A stretch of DNA of 48,276 nt from Candidatus Cloacimonadota bacterium (GTDB taxonomy: Bacteria > Cloacimonadota > Cloacimonadia > Cloacimonadales > Cloacimonadaceae), in assembly GCA_023228285.1 (NCBI GenBank), contig JALOBM010000010.1, positions 1-48,276 on the forward strand, read 5' to 3'. The notes below the pieces were generated by a model. That model was not told the origin of the DNA. It was given only the letters and a program-made list of their open reading frames with translations, and made no database searches. Below are positions 35,701-43,041 of this stretch, piece after piece; within the stretch, counting starts at the first letter, position 1; each line of letters starts with the position of its first letter. Made by a program: the position numbers and the translations under genes.

Positions 35701-36248
35701 CACCTTCACCGTCACAATCAGTGTTGTCACCTTCGTCATCTCCGTCACAATCAGTGTTGTCACCTTCGCCATCCATCAGTTTGTCACCATCACCATCGCA
35801 GTCAGTGTTGTCGCCATCGCCATCACCGTCATTGTCTCTCTCTAAATCGCCATCACCGTCACTATCACCATCACCGTCACTATCGCCATCGCCATCGCCA
35901 TCGCCATCACCAGAACCAGCCGCGCCAGATTTAATGGGTCTCGGTTTTATTCAGTATAGACCAGACGGCACCGAATATCCTAGTTGGTATTACTATTGCC
36001 CATTTTCGCCTACAGTCTATGAAATGACAGCGAAAACTAATGGGTGGACTTTCGGAAGCTATGTAAAAGTTAGGCCGACAGGCAGTGGAACAATCACTGT
36101 GAATGGGACCGGCTGTATATCTGGGTCAGAGAGTCAAGCTATATCGATACCACCAATATTTAGTACATCAGGATTAGATATTTATATACGCATATATCAA
36201 ACCAATTATACAACGAAGACTTATCATATACATTTTCAACAATATTAG
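29763..36248 (+). CDS. Giant Ser-Pro stalk protein with three DUF2341-LamG modules
   Basis: The 2161-residue protein is built as follows. Residues 1-226: unique, probable virion-attachment part. About 227-699: low-complexity SPSLSPSQSILSPS stalk. About 702-1049: DUF2341-LamG module 1. 1050-1085: short SPS linker. 1096-1427: module 2. 1431-1859: module 3 with an extra N-terminal segment (TWWRQPAWQITQM). 1861-2052: second SPS stalk. 2054-2161: C-terminal beta-sandwich resembling a cadherin-like domain (TITVNGTG..., TKTYHIHFQQ). Each module shows the same landmarks as the propeller inserts. A Ser-Pro stalk would be extended and could carry sugars. Likely a long receptor-binding fibre. Ribosome binding site: weak. 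The stop shares four bases with the converging gene. Confidence 0.85.
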   Translation: MTPATGSTFFRDDYGTLYWTQWETVDVDGISVIDYTTITKMPYVWGDIRTWDVRFCVNSRCGVVRVQAANSDAAESIIRNRYYLSTVAIISVTEVNVGIDYGRVDSNKNVFRRGICTIERQIIEPSELGYIGYIVTEDSSQSKCYFQTSFNCTTGPLDQFRYHMDNMISDNATIACNFVSSGPRFSDPTDPTESIVYPWVEPDGTVVVVCCKETFRFTSMWDGAGVVPSPSHCLSPSLSFSPSPSLSPSLSVSLSPSISVSPSLLSPSLSQSPLFSFSPSQSVLSPSLSVSPSQSILSPSLSPSQSILSPSPSQSQSILSPSLSPSPSQSILSPSLSVLSPSLSVLSPSPSQSILSPSLSHSVSLSHSVSSSPSQSILSPSPSVLSPSLSVLSPSPSVLSPSLSQSALSISPSALSPSLSQSALSISPSQSILSPSPSQSVSSPSLSHSPSLSLSPSTSQSILSPSLSPSTSQSILSPSLSQSLLSPSLSPSLSESPSLSHSPSLSLSHSPSLSPSPSLSQSLLSPSLSPSLSESPSLSPSQSILSPSLSQSPSQSILSPSLSQSLLSTSPSESPSLSLSLSHSPSTSLSPSLSLSHSPSTSLSPSTSQSILSPSLSVLSPSLSKLSPSPSILSPSLSPSRSLSISPSLSLSLSLSPSTSLSLSVSQSTSPSPSLSPASSQSPLSISPSISPSFPSPSTVPCQYYKTLTVSNTYVDSDLTDFPLFVKIEADTDIGALCLPSGDDIRFRDADGKLLPYEKESFSVVSGAATGIFWVKSPISSSNSTVLTCYYGNSSYAEPTNQTDTWDSNYCGVWHFGDSTTFSGKDSTINAHNATNYGATAISGPIGGAMYFDGTNNYISMPDASFPAGTTKRTFSFWMKIPSTTTFYKSTKSLFNYGTDNAVNEFYAMSQDTYAPNSPHLTQGFCDTTASAWRSFSIAYELPIDDAWHLVTFTADPSDTTFGYGLYCDGVRSSTSYGGDLINTVLNGTAYLGRQCGTAAPDTFYLAYLIGALDEFRVSNSIRSSAWIKFEYYNQASDQITWGAQGYNCLSQSPSPSQVASLSPLFSPSPSLLSPSQSVLSLSPSQPHKEIAFVPSYYNWRYYKTVATSTACVDEDLTNFTMCIKINNDTDIGAHCRSDGGDIRFGDDSGNILPYEMESFSVSGGAATGIFWVKVLHVTSDYETTLVCYYGNSSTTSASSTDAWDSNHKGVYHFTANGSNLIANDSSSNANNGVIVGNALPTTGKVATAAIFNGSSDVDVTRTIQGDFSISLWGKCTSYSLMSSYGTAFIDSNLSYGSGFNFSVTEMVGKLRFEVDNYWPNTITLFSTTSINDGAWHHFVCTRDMTTGVYNMFVDGVLEATATHIESTLMNNTPTIKFAGGNGRCGQLVGSIDEVRLSDIARSPSWATLEYRNQAYSVCRPTWGAWNYNPGFKFRRAITIAAMSPTTWWRQPAWQITQMCKYSGEPGATVIDFADGAMRYDSTTWNKIADITLGPGATIISGSLIEEHYTSPADNYLSYWDGSQFRIGNAGDLGNNLIERIGCTNTDTPEYNFPLLVRINDSNIGALCRPDGSDIRFTDLNGNTLHSEIDNFIISGGVATGAFWVNVPVIYNTSPTYIYCYYGSPTSVEPRDPVMTWNSDFKGVYHLSATSAADSTSNKRNATASSIGLGVGVAGGYGGSFGGGSHVTLPTMGIDKTFTTSFWIRNTQTAPETDSAPDGACLLSSNYHVSIGYTTAPIQYGGVATNRIMASTASGSANINGSTEIDNNAWHHCFVVQNYATKRIQVFIDASLEASYVFSDVSSSLTSIIDVGAGSGTNYVGLIDEIRFSNIARSRSWCRLEYGNVANGMLSWGAPEHIADPPYPSPSLSPSILSPSLSPSPSVSQSPSQSILSPSLSISPSVSLSPSVSLSPSVSLSPSLSQSLSFSPSNSPSPSILSPSTSISLSPSPSQSVLSPSLSPSLSQSPSQSVLSPSTSISLSPSPSQSVLSPSSSPSQSVLSPSPSISLSPSPSQSVLSPSPSPSLSLSKSPSPSLSPSPSLSPSPSPSPSPEPAAPDLMGLGFIQYRPDGTEYPSWYYYCPFSPTVYEMTAKTNGWTFGSYVKVRPTGSGTITVNGTGCISGSESQAISIPPIFSTSGLDIYIRIYQTNYTTKTYHIHFQQY
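30440..31860 (+). repeat. Low-complexity Ser-Pro-Ser-Leu coding repeat, first stalk
   Basis: About 1.4 kb of TCN-CCN-TCN-TTR-type codons. Exact internal duplications are visible: a 38-base unit at 30963-31000 and 31011-31048, and a 39-base tandem unit at 31122-31160 and 31161-31199. The repeat lacks stop triplets in several frames on both strands, so long shadow frames appear here. It expands and shrinks by slippage. Confidence 0.9.
35345..35925 (+). repeat. Low-complexity Ser-Pro-Ser-Leu coding repeat, second stalk
   Basis: About 580 bases with further exact copies: CCATCGGTTTCACTTTCA three times in a row near 35460-35515, and TCACCTTCACCGTCACAATC at about 35600 and 35700. It codes for residues about 1861-2052 of the giant protein. 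Confidence 0.9.
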
Positions 36249-36580
36249 CACACGCGAACAGATCTTGATTGTATCGTAACAAAACCGGCAGGCTTACCAA
36301 CTTGTTTCTGCCATTCTTGAACGACTACATTGGTCTTTTGGCTGATTCCGATTTGAAGTTTATAAGCGTCTTTCATGTGCTCGACGGTCCCTCTCTTGAC
36401 CTCTTCGCCGTTTATTAATAGACGAGCACGTTGCGATTCATCTGGATTTTCGTAGTGTGCCGTGGCTAAGAAGGCGTTGCTGTCTGCGGCTTCGGCTATT
36501 AATTTTTCAGCAGCCAAACTCTCTTCTTCTGAGTTTATTGTTATGACTAGATTGATCGGAAATTGTTTTGCTGTTGCGAT
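36245..36580 (-). CDS. Hypothetical protein with probable non-canonical AUC start
   Basis: The clear coding frame extends well upstream of its first TTG (36517): FPINLVITINSEEES reads as a typical strand-loop, yet no ATG, GTG or TTG lies in it before a TGA stop. A strong GAGGTG ribosome binding site sits six bases before an ATC at 36580, so AUC may be the start, giving about 111 residues; TTG at 36517 would give 90. The product has a helix (AEKLIAEAADSNAF), a beta section (ARLLINGEEVKRGT) and a C-terminal VVVQEWQKQVGKPAGFVTIQ. I know no family. It converges with the giant gene, sharing TTAG as a double stop, and faces the Cys-rich gene across a 114-base gap. Confidence 0.6.
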   Translation of the reverse strand: MATAKQFPINLVITINSEEESLAAEKLIAEAADSNAFLATAHYENPDESQRARLLINGEEVKRGTVEHMKDAYKLQIGISQKTNVVVQEWQKQVGKPAGFVTIQSRSVRVC

Positions 36581-36629
36581 GGTATCACCTCATTGATTAT
36601 AGTAATGTGTCTGAAGGTAAAATACAGTA

Positions 36630-36658
36630 TTGACGTATTTGAAAACAGTAAATAATAA
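36630..36658 (+). promoter_or_regulatory. Possible sigma-70-type promoter
   Basis: TTGACG, a 17-base spacer and TAATAA lie 37 bases before the Cys-rich gene's ATG. The -35 box is a five-of-six match; the -10 box is poor. Confidence 0.35.
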
Positions 36659-36694
36659 GTGATCAATCAAAACAATAACCGTTGGAGAGCTAAA

Positions 36695-37081
36695 ATGTCA
36701 TGTAAATGTGGTTGCGGTTGTAGTATTCCACCAGCAGTCAAAGAAGAGCCGAAAACGGAGAATATCCAGGAATCTGCTAAAGTCTTACCGAGATCTGCGG
36801 AGGTCGATGATATGAGTATTCCAATCAGAACAGTAATGTATGTTGAAACCGGCAATCTACCGCCAAACGAAGTGCGAGACATCGTGGCTTCATTGACACA
36901 GAATCTACATCTAGGCCATCCTCACTTCGTAGTCCCTATGCGAAATGGCAAGATGAACACAGACTTGGACTTCGAAAAAGGCGTATTAGAGTTTGTTCAA
37001 TCGATATGCGAGATCAAGGACGGAGAGATAGCCCTTAAGGGCGGCTGCCATGACGTCGATATCATTCGCGTCAGAGTTTAG
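36695..37081 (+). CDS. Small protein with Cys-rich N-terminus, 128 residues
   Basis: The ATG at 36695 follows GGAGAGCTAAA, so the upstream in-frame start is rejected. The N-terminus MSCKCGCGCSIPP has four cysteines in seven residues, a likely metal site. After an acidic linker comes a compact alpha/beta domain: IRTVMYVETGNLPPNEVRDI, then HPHFVVPMRNGKM and FEKGVLEFVQSICEIK, ending VDIIRVRV. Similar 'YVETGNLxPxE' domains occur in phage proteins of unknown role. The 3' end overlaps the converging gene by four bases (TTAG). Confidence 0.6.
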   Translation: MSCKCGCGCSIPPAVKEEPKTENIQESAKVLPRSAEVDDMSIPIRTVMYVETGNLPPNEVRDIVASLTQNLHLGHPHFVVPMRNGKMNTDLDFEKGVLEFVQSICEIKDGEIALKGGCHDVDIIRVRV

Positions 37082-37545
37082 GGGTGGAACGTGCAAGCCG
37101 TTACTGCCTTGCTGATCATATCATCAAGGTCGGCGAGCATAGTCTCAATATTACTCGGAAGAGTAGGTGGCACTGCGGTGTGATAAGTCGTGGTGCCATT
37201 TTCATAGGTGGCCGAAATCGGGCAAGTAGTGCCGTCATCGAGTGTGAACGTCCAATTCAAGTGGATTACCACATCGCTGACAACTCTAGCATTTGCTGGT
37301 ACAGTGCTCATCCAAGAGAAGCCCGTGGATAAACCGACTCCAGCAATTAAATTGGCAAGTGGATAGTACCAGTCAACGTTGTACATCTCACCAGTAGCTA
37401 TTTTACTGTCAGTTTCGTCAACACTCCATAGAAGCGTGTTGATGAGATCTGATGATTCAACCTGGCAGTGGAAACTACCAATTTCATTGTTGGTGTAGGT
37501 GACAGTACCCGAAAGAAAACCAACTAAACTATTTGCCAATGCCAT
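37078..37545 (-). CDS. Predicted virion structural protein, 155 residues
   Basis: GGAGGATCACATG fixes the start at 37545. The sequence (MALANSLVGFLSGTVTYTNN...) is beta-rich with many Thr, Ser and aromatic residues, and contains WYYPLANLIAGVGLSTGFSW and VVIHLNWTFTLDDGT. The C-terminus is a short helix (SNIETMLADLDDMISKAVTA). It lies 45 bases downstream of, and in line with, the large baseplate gene at its other end (start at 41853), and is probably co-transcribed... the order of transcription is this gene first. It resembles small tail or tube-associated proteins in composition; no family is assigned. Confidence 0.55.
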   Translation of the reverse strand: MALANSLVGFLSGTVTYTNNEIGSFHCQVESSDLINTLLWSVDETDSKIATGEMYNVDWYYPLANLIAGVGLSTGFSWMSTVPANARVVSDVVIHLNWTFTLDDGTTCPISATYENGTTTYHTAVPPTLPSNIETMLADLDDMISKAVTACTFHP

Positions 37546-37590
37546 GTGATCCTCCGACATAATAAAATGTTGTCTACTATAGGTTTGCTG

Positions 37591-40500
37591 CTAAGCCAAT
37601 TGTGAACACGTCGGAAAACCAGTACAGAGTTCGAACATATTCATTTGGCGATATGATTGTAAGTCATCATCCCAAATTAGTTGGCCATCAAACGAAGTAC
37701 TTCCTACACCGATCTTTTCTTCGGCAGATAGAGTAATATCTGTTTGGATTTTATCTGGATTATAATTATATCCATATCTCGCAATGCCATCAGAGAATTC
37801 AAAAGGTAATTCTTCTTCTTGAAAATCAGTTATCGTGCAGTTCATGACAGTTTCTGATGTTCCGGAATTGCACGATAATGCTGAACAGCCGCAATCCATT
37901 CTATAACTAGTTGTATAGCGTATGCCGCTTATAAAGAAGAATAGTACTTCTGTGCCTGTCGGCATCGATCGATCTATACCAAGCTCATCGAATAGTTCAG
38001 TGTACATTCCAGATCTATCGAAATCATCTGGAATGTATTGTTGATACCCAACAGATGATGGGTATCCATCTATGTAGTCAACATAAATTCCGTCTGAACC
38101 ATCGCATTTGCTTGCTGATTTAAATAACGGCTGGTCTGTACTGATTATAATATCAGACGTGCAAGCTTTTAAATGGACAACAACGTCATTTGTCGCACAC
38201 TCGCTACATACTAGATCGACACCATCAAGAACCATTTTGTATACTTTTATGACTGCTGACGTGGTTGATACTGAAATTATTTTAGCAGATAAAGGATATA
38301 GGCTATCAAGTGTGTTGTCTATTAGCTCTATACCTACGGTTATTGTTGGGATCTCATTAAAAGTATGGTTAAAATTCCATACTAGGCCACCGTGCGTATA
38401 GTTCGCACTGTGCACTGCTATGGTTCTCGATGGCGGTGATGTTGAATCAAGTGTTATAGCAATATTGCTCTCCGTGATACTGGTATAGATTGAATGAATA
38501 ACATCAGTATCACTAAAACTACTGGAAGTATAGAGTGCGTGAGATCCAAAATTTGGAATATCTGGTTGCAGCCCATTCGACACAATAGTAAATGGAACAT
38601 TGTCATATACCAGATGTTGGTTACCAGCAGTGTCGTTTTCTAATACTGCATTAAGATATGTTGGCTTATAGCATGACTGTCCATAAGGTCCACAACTGGT
38701 GCTATAAGCATCATCCCATGGTTTGGCTGTCCATTCGTCGTGAACAAAATCAGTTTCAAGTTTATTAACTGTTGCGAACCTTGTTCCGGGAAAATGCATT
38801 AATGGGACCTGGATACCAAGCCCAGATCTTTGTAATGCCAATAGGTTACTTTCGCCAGAAACACCGTTTGTTAAAAATGGTCTATCTGTATAATGTATGT
38901 TCTCACCCTTCGATGTATCGTAAGCCCTAAAAAGACGATCTAAAAAATTATTATTCTTTTTCGAAAGATTTGTGTTATATGATTGTTTTAACATCGGCCC
39001 TTGAATAGAATTAGTCAATTCCGATGTTGACGGAAATGCATAATAAATGCCGTTTCCGAAATTAATTTGGCATATTGTTGCTTGGTGCTGCTCCACATTC
39101 ATCATTGTCATCGTGCATAGCAAATCGTCTCCAACACGCCCTTTATAACAATAATCTGTAGTCCCATCAAGCTTGCACAGCGTATTTTGGCTTGTTGTGA
39201 AATTTCTAGTGAAAGCACTATATTTAGAGCTATCATTATTAGAAGATGCATTCGGACCCGTTGGATAGAAAGATCCATGGATGACATCGTGTATTGGGCA
39301 TAAGTCAGTAGTTGACTGACTAGCTATACTTGTGTTGTTAGATAATGGCGTTGGGTCATATACTATGCTGATGTTTTCTGTATCATCGCCAGTTATTACA
39401 CGATCCTGTCCACGATATGTAAATCTACAATCGGTAGTTCCGTTTGCTGGAGTTGGCGATAGACGTTCATCTCCAATTTGAGTTACATCTCTATCGATAT
39501 ATGTCGGGCCTGTGGCACCAATTATACCACCAGATGTCATATATTCTCTGACATTCGTCCATGCGTCGAATTCATCTGGTAGATCAGATAATATTTTATT
39601 ACGAAGTCTTATGTCATCATCTTTGTAGCCCAAATCTGAAGGATCTACCGAGCAATTATCTGTTGGTGTAATTGGTATGATTGCAGGCGGCACCTGCAAT
39701 TTTCCGGCATCGATATCATATCGCTGTTCAAGATCTCCCCCAACGCAGAATGGAGTAACTTGATATGTCTCATGAAAATCACTGTGGAATATTAATGTAT
39801 GTAGTAGTGAATGGAAAGCCTTGAGTTTGAATAAATAGTCAATTAGAAACTCTAGAACATCACTTCCGACTTGAGATCCATCATGTGTTAGTAGCTGTAT
39901 ATCAAAACGATTACTAAATAGATTCTTTAAATCATCTGGCGGTGTCACAACCTCGTGATTATAAACAGCAAATGAATATAACATCAATTCGCTATTAGGC
40001 GCATTTGTTCCTTGCAGGCCATATTTATCGTCAAATTGTATCGCACTGTCGAATGTAAGATGTAATAAATTGGCCTTTCTATCTATCGATACGCCATGGT
40101 ATGTGAAAGGCGGTGTTCCTGTCGATACGTCTTGGCTTGGATCTCCTGTATCAGTAGATCTCTTAATGACCACCTGAGACCAGCTGTCAAGTCCGTCTGT
40201 TGGTATTGTCGGTATTGTGCAATTAGATGAATTATACTTGCTTGGATCGTTATCACATCCAGTCGTAGACGTACCTATTTTGCAAGAAACTTCTTCCAGT
40301 TTCTTATATGTCTTACTAACATATGTGTACGAAATAGCGCTTGTCGTATTACTAAAAGCTGAAGTGACAGTTAAATTCTCGTCATCTATTATTGATGCTA
40401 CCGTTCTGGCCGTTTCACCAGTGACAGTTATCGTATCGCCAACTACAAAGTCTGTCAAGAATGTAGTGTCGTTGCCTACGAGATTGGTAGTTTTATATGT

Positions 40501-41853
40501 CGAAACAGTGCCACTACCTAAGGCATTCTTCCTAACCAAATAACTGTTTAATGTGATTTCTCCGTCTTCGACGACAGTTACTATACCCTGAATTTCTTCT
40601 ATGTAAGATGGGCGATACAATAGTGGTATTGTTAAATCACCAAAACCACTTGTATTATATCCCACTAAAACTGGTTCAATCTGGCATTTTTCTTCTAGAG
40701 TGATTTCTTGGTCTGAGTATGCTGGTGGTAAAACTTCTCCTGGCCGTATTAGCCGCTTACCATCTTTTGACCAATATAGTTTATTAACGTAAACTATGTA
40801 ACCGAACATCTCGAACAAATCATAAATCGCATTGCGTGAGCCTTTTAACTGTTGCAATCTAACAACATTACGCAACATTGTTTTGCGTAATCTTAGAACG
40901 CTTTGTGGGAAATATGGCAGATCGAGCCCAAGCAAATAGCAAAGGTATGGCACAAATTGTGGCGAAATATTATCGACCCAGTTAATACTACCAAGCAGAT
41001 ATTGTTCGTCGAATATGTCTTGAAGAATATCTGTGAAAGGACGATAAAACTCTATTGTAGTGTCTTCGCTCTTTTTATCGCTAGTCAGATATGGCGGAGG
41101 AGTAAGTCTAACCGTTTCCTGCATCACCTGACCTGGATGATTCATTCTAAAACGATAGACAGATACAGCTGTTCTTGTGATATCAATGCAATTTAGTTGT
41201 CCCGATGTTGACTGGCTTTCAACTCTCGCATAGTATTGTGCCTGGTAAGATAAATTATACCAGTCAGGAGGTAATGTTTCTACATCTATCGTAATATCGC
41301 TTAGATCGTAGTAATTAGCGGTTGGATAATATTCAATATTTCCTACCGACCCAGAAGCCGTTGTGTATTGCATTAAATCGCCACCAACAGCTTCTGCATA
41401 TTCTATCGACGTTAATACTTGATTACCATTACTGTCTATGCCAGTAATTCTGAAGAATATCTGTAGTTCTGGGTGTATTGTTCTACTAATTAATTCCGAC
41501 ATCGAGATACTTTTAGCGAATATCTCATGATCTGGAGACATCAGACCTATCGGGATTTGTCCAGCGACGAGTGCTTTATGCGGCACATCTTCAATGACAA
41601 TTCTAACCGCAGCACCAGCGCAATCATCATTACAAGTGCTTGTTTTCTCACCCATGCACTCATATTCACCACTACTATCACACGTGCATCCCTGAACTAT
41701 TATGCCAGAATTGTCTATTGCTGCACCAGACAGATCGCGTCGATCCGTCTCCATTAGGATTATAGGTAAACCAAAACTCCTATATGCAGTACGATTATTA
41801 TTAACCGGCAGCAAGACAAATGTTGGAATGTGCGGATTCGTTTGTATGGCCAT
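37591..41853 (-). CDS. Large baseplate protein with tail-protein-I-like region
   Basis: AAGGAAACATAATG precedes the 1420-residue product. Residues about 285-365 (ISPQFVPYLCYLLGLDLPYF, LRKTMLRNVVRLQQLKGSRN, DLFEMFGYIVYVNKLYW) match the tail-protein-I (P2 gpI / Tail_P2_I) type of baseplate wedge subunit. Residues about 440-510 form a beta insertion (GSGTVSTYKTTNLVG, FVVGDTITVTGETARTVASI) common in tail proteins. The N-terminus has a Cys-rich loop (GCTCDSSGEYEC...CNDDC) and the C-terminus more paired cysteines (DCGCSALSCNSG). The protein is much longer than gpI (about 180-250 residues) and so carries many added domains. It implies a contractile or other complex baseplate. Confidence 0.75.
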   Translation of the reverse strand: MAIQTNPHIPTFVLLPVNNNRTAYRSFGLPIILMETDRRDLSGAAIDNSGIIVQGCTCDSSGEYECMGEKTSTCNDDCAGAAVRIVIEDVPHKALVAGQIPIGLMSPDHEIFAKSISMSELISRTIHPELQIFFRITGIDSNGNQVLTSIEYAEAVGGDLMQYTTASGSVGNIEYYPTANYYDLSDITIDVETLPPDWYNLSYQAQYYARVESQSTSGQLNCIDITRTAVSVYRFRMNHPGQVMQETVRLTPPPYLTSDKKSEDTTIEFYRPFTDILQDIFDEQYLLGSINWVDNISPQFVPYLCYLLGLDLPYFPQSVLRLRKTMLRNVVRLQQLKGSRNAIYDLFEMFGYIVYVNKLYWSKDGKRLIRPGEVLPPAYSDQEITLEEKCQIEPVLVGYNTSGFGDLTIPLLYRPSYIEEIQGIVTVVEDGEITLNSYLVRKNALGSGTVSTYKTTNLVGNDTTFLTDFVVGDTITVTGETARTVASIIDDENLTVTSAFSNTTSAISYTYVSKTYKKLEEVSCKIGTSTTGCDNDPSKYNSSNCTIPTIPTDGLDSWSQVVIKRSTDTGDPSQDVSTGTPPFTYHGVSIDRKANLLHLTFDSAIQFDDKYGLQGTNAPNSELMLYSFAVYNHEVVTPPDDLKNLFSNRFDIQLLTHDGSQVGSDVLEFLIDYLFKLKAFHSLLHTLIFHSDFHETYQVTPFCVGGDLEQRYDIDAGKLQVPPAIIPITPTDNCSVDPSDLGYKDDDIRLRNKILSDLPDEFDAWTNVREYMTSGGIIGATGPTYIDRDVTQIGDERLSPTPANGTTDCRFTYRGQDRVITGDDTENISIVYDPTPLSNNTSIASQSTTDLCPIHDVIHGSFYPTGPNASSNNDSSKYSAFTRNFTTSQNTLCKLDGTTDYCYKGRVGDDLLCTMTMMNVEQHQATICQINFGNGIYYAFPSTSELTNSIQGPMLKQSYNTNLSKKNNNFLDRLFRAYDTSKGENIHYTDRPFLTNGVSGESNLLALQRSGLGIQVPLMHFPGTRFATVNKLETDFVHDEWTAKPWDDAYSTSCGPYGQSCYKPTYLNAVLENDTAGNQHLVYDNVPFTIVSNGLQPDIPNFGSHALYTSSSFSDTDVIHSIYTSITESNIAITLDSTSPPSRTIAVHSANYTHGGLVWNFNHTFNEIPTITVGIELIDNTLDSLYPLSAKIISVSTTSAVIKVYKMVLDGVDLVCSECATNDVVVHLKACTSDIIISTDQPLFKSASKCDGSDGIYVDYIDGYPSSVGYQQYIPDDFDRSGMYTELFDELGIDRSMPTGTEVLFFFISGIRYTTSYRMDCGCSALSCNSGTSETVMNCTITDFQEEELPFEFSDGIARYGYNYNPDKIQTDITLSAEEKIGVGSTSFDGQLIWDDDLQSYRQMNMFELCTGFPTCSQLA

Positions 41854-41906
41854 TATGTTTCCTTCGTCGTATATACTAACTACACTTATCTTTCAGGGGC
41901 AAATAT

Positions 41907-42191
41907 ATGGCGAATAAATCGGAGATTTCGATGGATATAACAAGAATCGCCAGCATAATTTCTGAACAAATCGACAATAGACCACAAGAATTATTAAATA
42001 GCTATATCAAATCTTCGGATTCATTCAAGTTTGAAGATTTTGATAATTATTGCCGAGCATGTGGTATAGATATAGCGGAAGACACATTTATCGAAATGCT
42101 AGCTAATAACGATAAATACCTATTCACTGAGAGTGATGGCTACTGGATTCCAACTCTACTAGATGAGTTAGAAGAAATATTAGATGTCTGA
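41907..42191 (+). CDS. Small acidic hypothetical protein, 94 residues
   Basis: CAGGGGCAAATATATG gives a good ribosome binding site. The product is helical and acidic (ITRIASIISEQIDNRPQELL, FEDFDNYCRACGIDIAED, DELEEILDV), with two cysteines in CRACG. It diverges from the large baseplate gene across a 53-base gap that must hold both promoters or leaders. The 3' end overlaps the next minus-strand gene by 12 bases. No family is recognised. Confidence 0.6.
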   Translation: MANKSEISMDITRIASIISEQIDNRPQELLNSYIKSSDSFKFEDFDNYCRACGIDIAEDTFIEMLANNDKYLFTESDGYWIPTLLDELEEILDV

Positions 42192-42410
42192 CGGACTTCT
42201 ATCGGGTGCTGGTACTGCTTTGCTATAAAGCATTTTATATGCGTCTGGCTCTCCATCTTTTCCGGCAATAATCCAAAATTGATAGACAACTATCGGTCGA
42301 TTATCAATTATAAACTTCATTAATTCTGCGTTGTTGTTTGCAGAATAGACATCCGCTTTGCTTGTTGTATAACTCACTTCAACACCTTTATCGCCGTGGT
42401 CATAGATCAT
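42180..42410 (-). CDS. Hypothetical protein, 76 residues
   Basis: The ATG at 42410 follows GGGGATTCAAT, a better ribosome binding site than the upstream ATG at 42434, which would add eight residues. The product (MIYDHGDKGVEVSYTTSKAD...) is alpha/beta, with VVYQFWIIAGKDGEPDAYKMLYSK in the second half. There are no cysteines or membrane segments and no known family. It converges with the acidic gene and overlaps its last 12 bases. Confidence 0.55.
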   Translation of the reverse strand: MIYDHGDKGVEVSYTTSKADVYSANNNAELMKFIIDNRPIVVYQFWIIAGKDGEPDAYKMLYSKAVPAPDRSPSDI

Positions 42411-42461
42411 ATTGAATCCCCAATTAGTCTTCATTTAAAATTAAATACAGAGGATGAAATA

Positions 42462-42740
42462 ATGACATATCATCAATTCATTAAAGAGTACATCACTCCA
42501 GGTAAGCTATATACATCTGAGGAAGTTACTGCACTTATACAGTTGGCCTGGGTGCAGGCGGTAAATGAACAAGTACAACTAGAGATGCGATGCCAAAACA
42601 GAAAATCACCATGGTCAAGCTGCAGCAAACAAGACTATAAATTACGCACTAGTGACTGCCCACCACCAGACCGTGAGTGTGTGAGTGATTGTACCAGTAG
42701 GTGTCATCTCGATCACGGTGAATGGTCCCCAAATACTTAA
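42462..42740 (+). CDS. Small protein with Cys-rich C-terminus, 92 residues
   Basis: The ATG at 42462 follows AGAGGATGAAATA. The N-terminal 45 residues are helical (YHQFIKEYITPGKLYTSEEV, ALIQLAWVQAVNEQVQLEM). The C-terminus holds six cysteines in short spacing (MRCQNRKSPWSSCSK, SDCPPPDRECVSDCTSRCHL), which may bind metal or form disulfides. It is followed closely by the small membrane protein gene. No family is recognised. Confidence 0.55.
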   Translation: MTYHQFIKEYITPGKLYTSEEVTALIQLAWVQAVNEQVQLEMRCQNRKSPWSSCSKQDYKLRTSDCPPPDRECVSDCTSRCHLDHGEWSPNT

Positions 42741-42751
42741 GAAAGAAGGTT

Positions 42752-43039
42752 ATGATGAGCAAGACTTTAGTATCTATCACAACTGCAATAGCAACAGCGG
42801 CTCTTTGTGTAGGGTGTTATTTTCTCTTATATCATCCAAAAATACTAATCGGGCCAGCTGCAGCTGTAAGTAAGGAAGCGTCCTGTGAGTTAGATGGCCA
42901 TAAATACTTGATATTGAAATATAACAGACCAAATCAAGTCACACCATCCGTGCAGCTAATGCACGATCCGGACTGCAAATGTCTGAAGAAGAGCCAAGAC
43001 GTTGGGAACGTTGGCAGTGCAGTCGGATCTGTAAAGTAA
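42752..43039 (+). CDS. Small membrane-anchored protein, 95 residues
   Basis: AAAGGTTATGATG gives the start at 42752. The first 30 residues are a hydrophobic signal or anchor (MMSKTLVSITTAIATAALCV GCYFLLYHP). The lipoprotein box is imperfect (LCVGC), so an uncleaved anchor is more likely. The rest is a soluble domain with cysteines (ASCELDGHKYLILKYN, DPDCKC). This layout is common in phage envelope-acting proteins such as spanins or exclusion proteins, but no class can be assigned. The tRNA-like RNA starts on the opposite strand just beyond the stop. Confidence 0.6.
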   Translation: MMSKTLVSITTAIATAALCVGCYFLLYHPKILIGPAAAVSKEASCELDGHKYLILKYNRPNQVTPSVQLMHDPDCKCLKKSQDVGNVGSAVGSVK

Positions 43040-43041
43040 GC

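Noticed and set aside
30440..35925. CRISPR-like array in the regularly repeated DNA
   Set aside because: The repeats are in-frame coding low-complexity units without constant spacer length or unique spacers.
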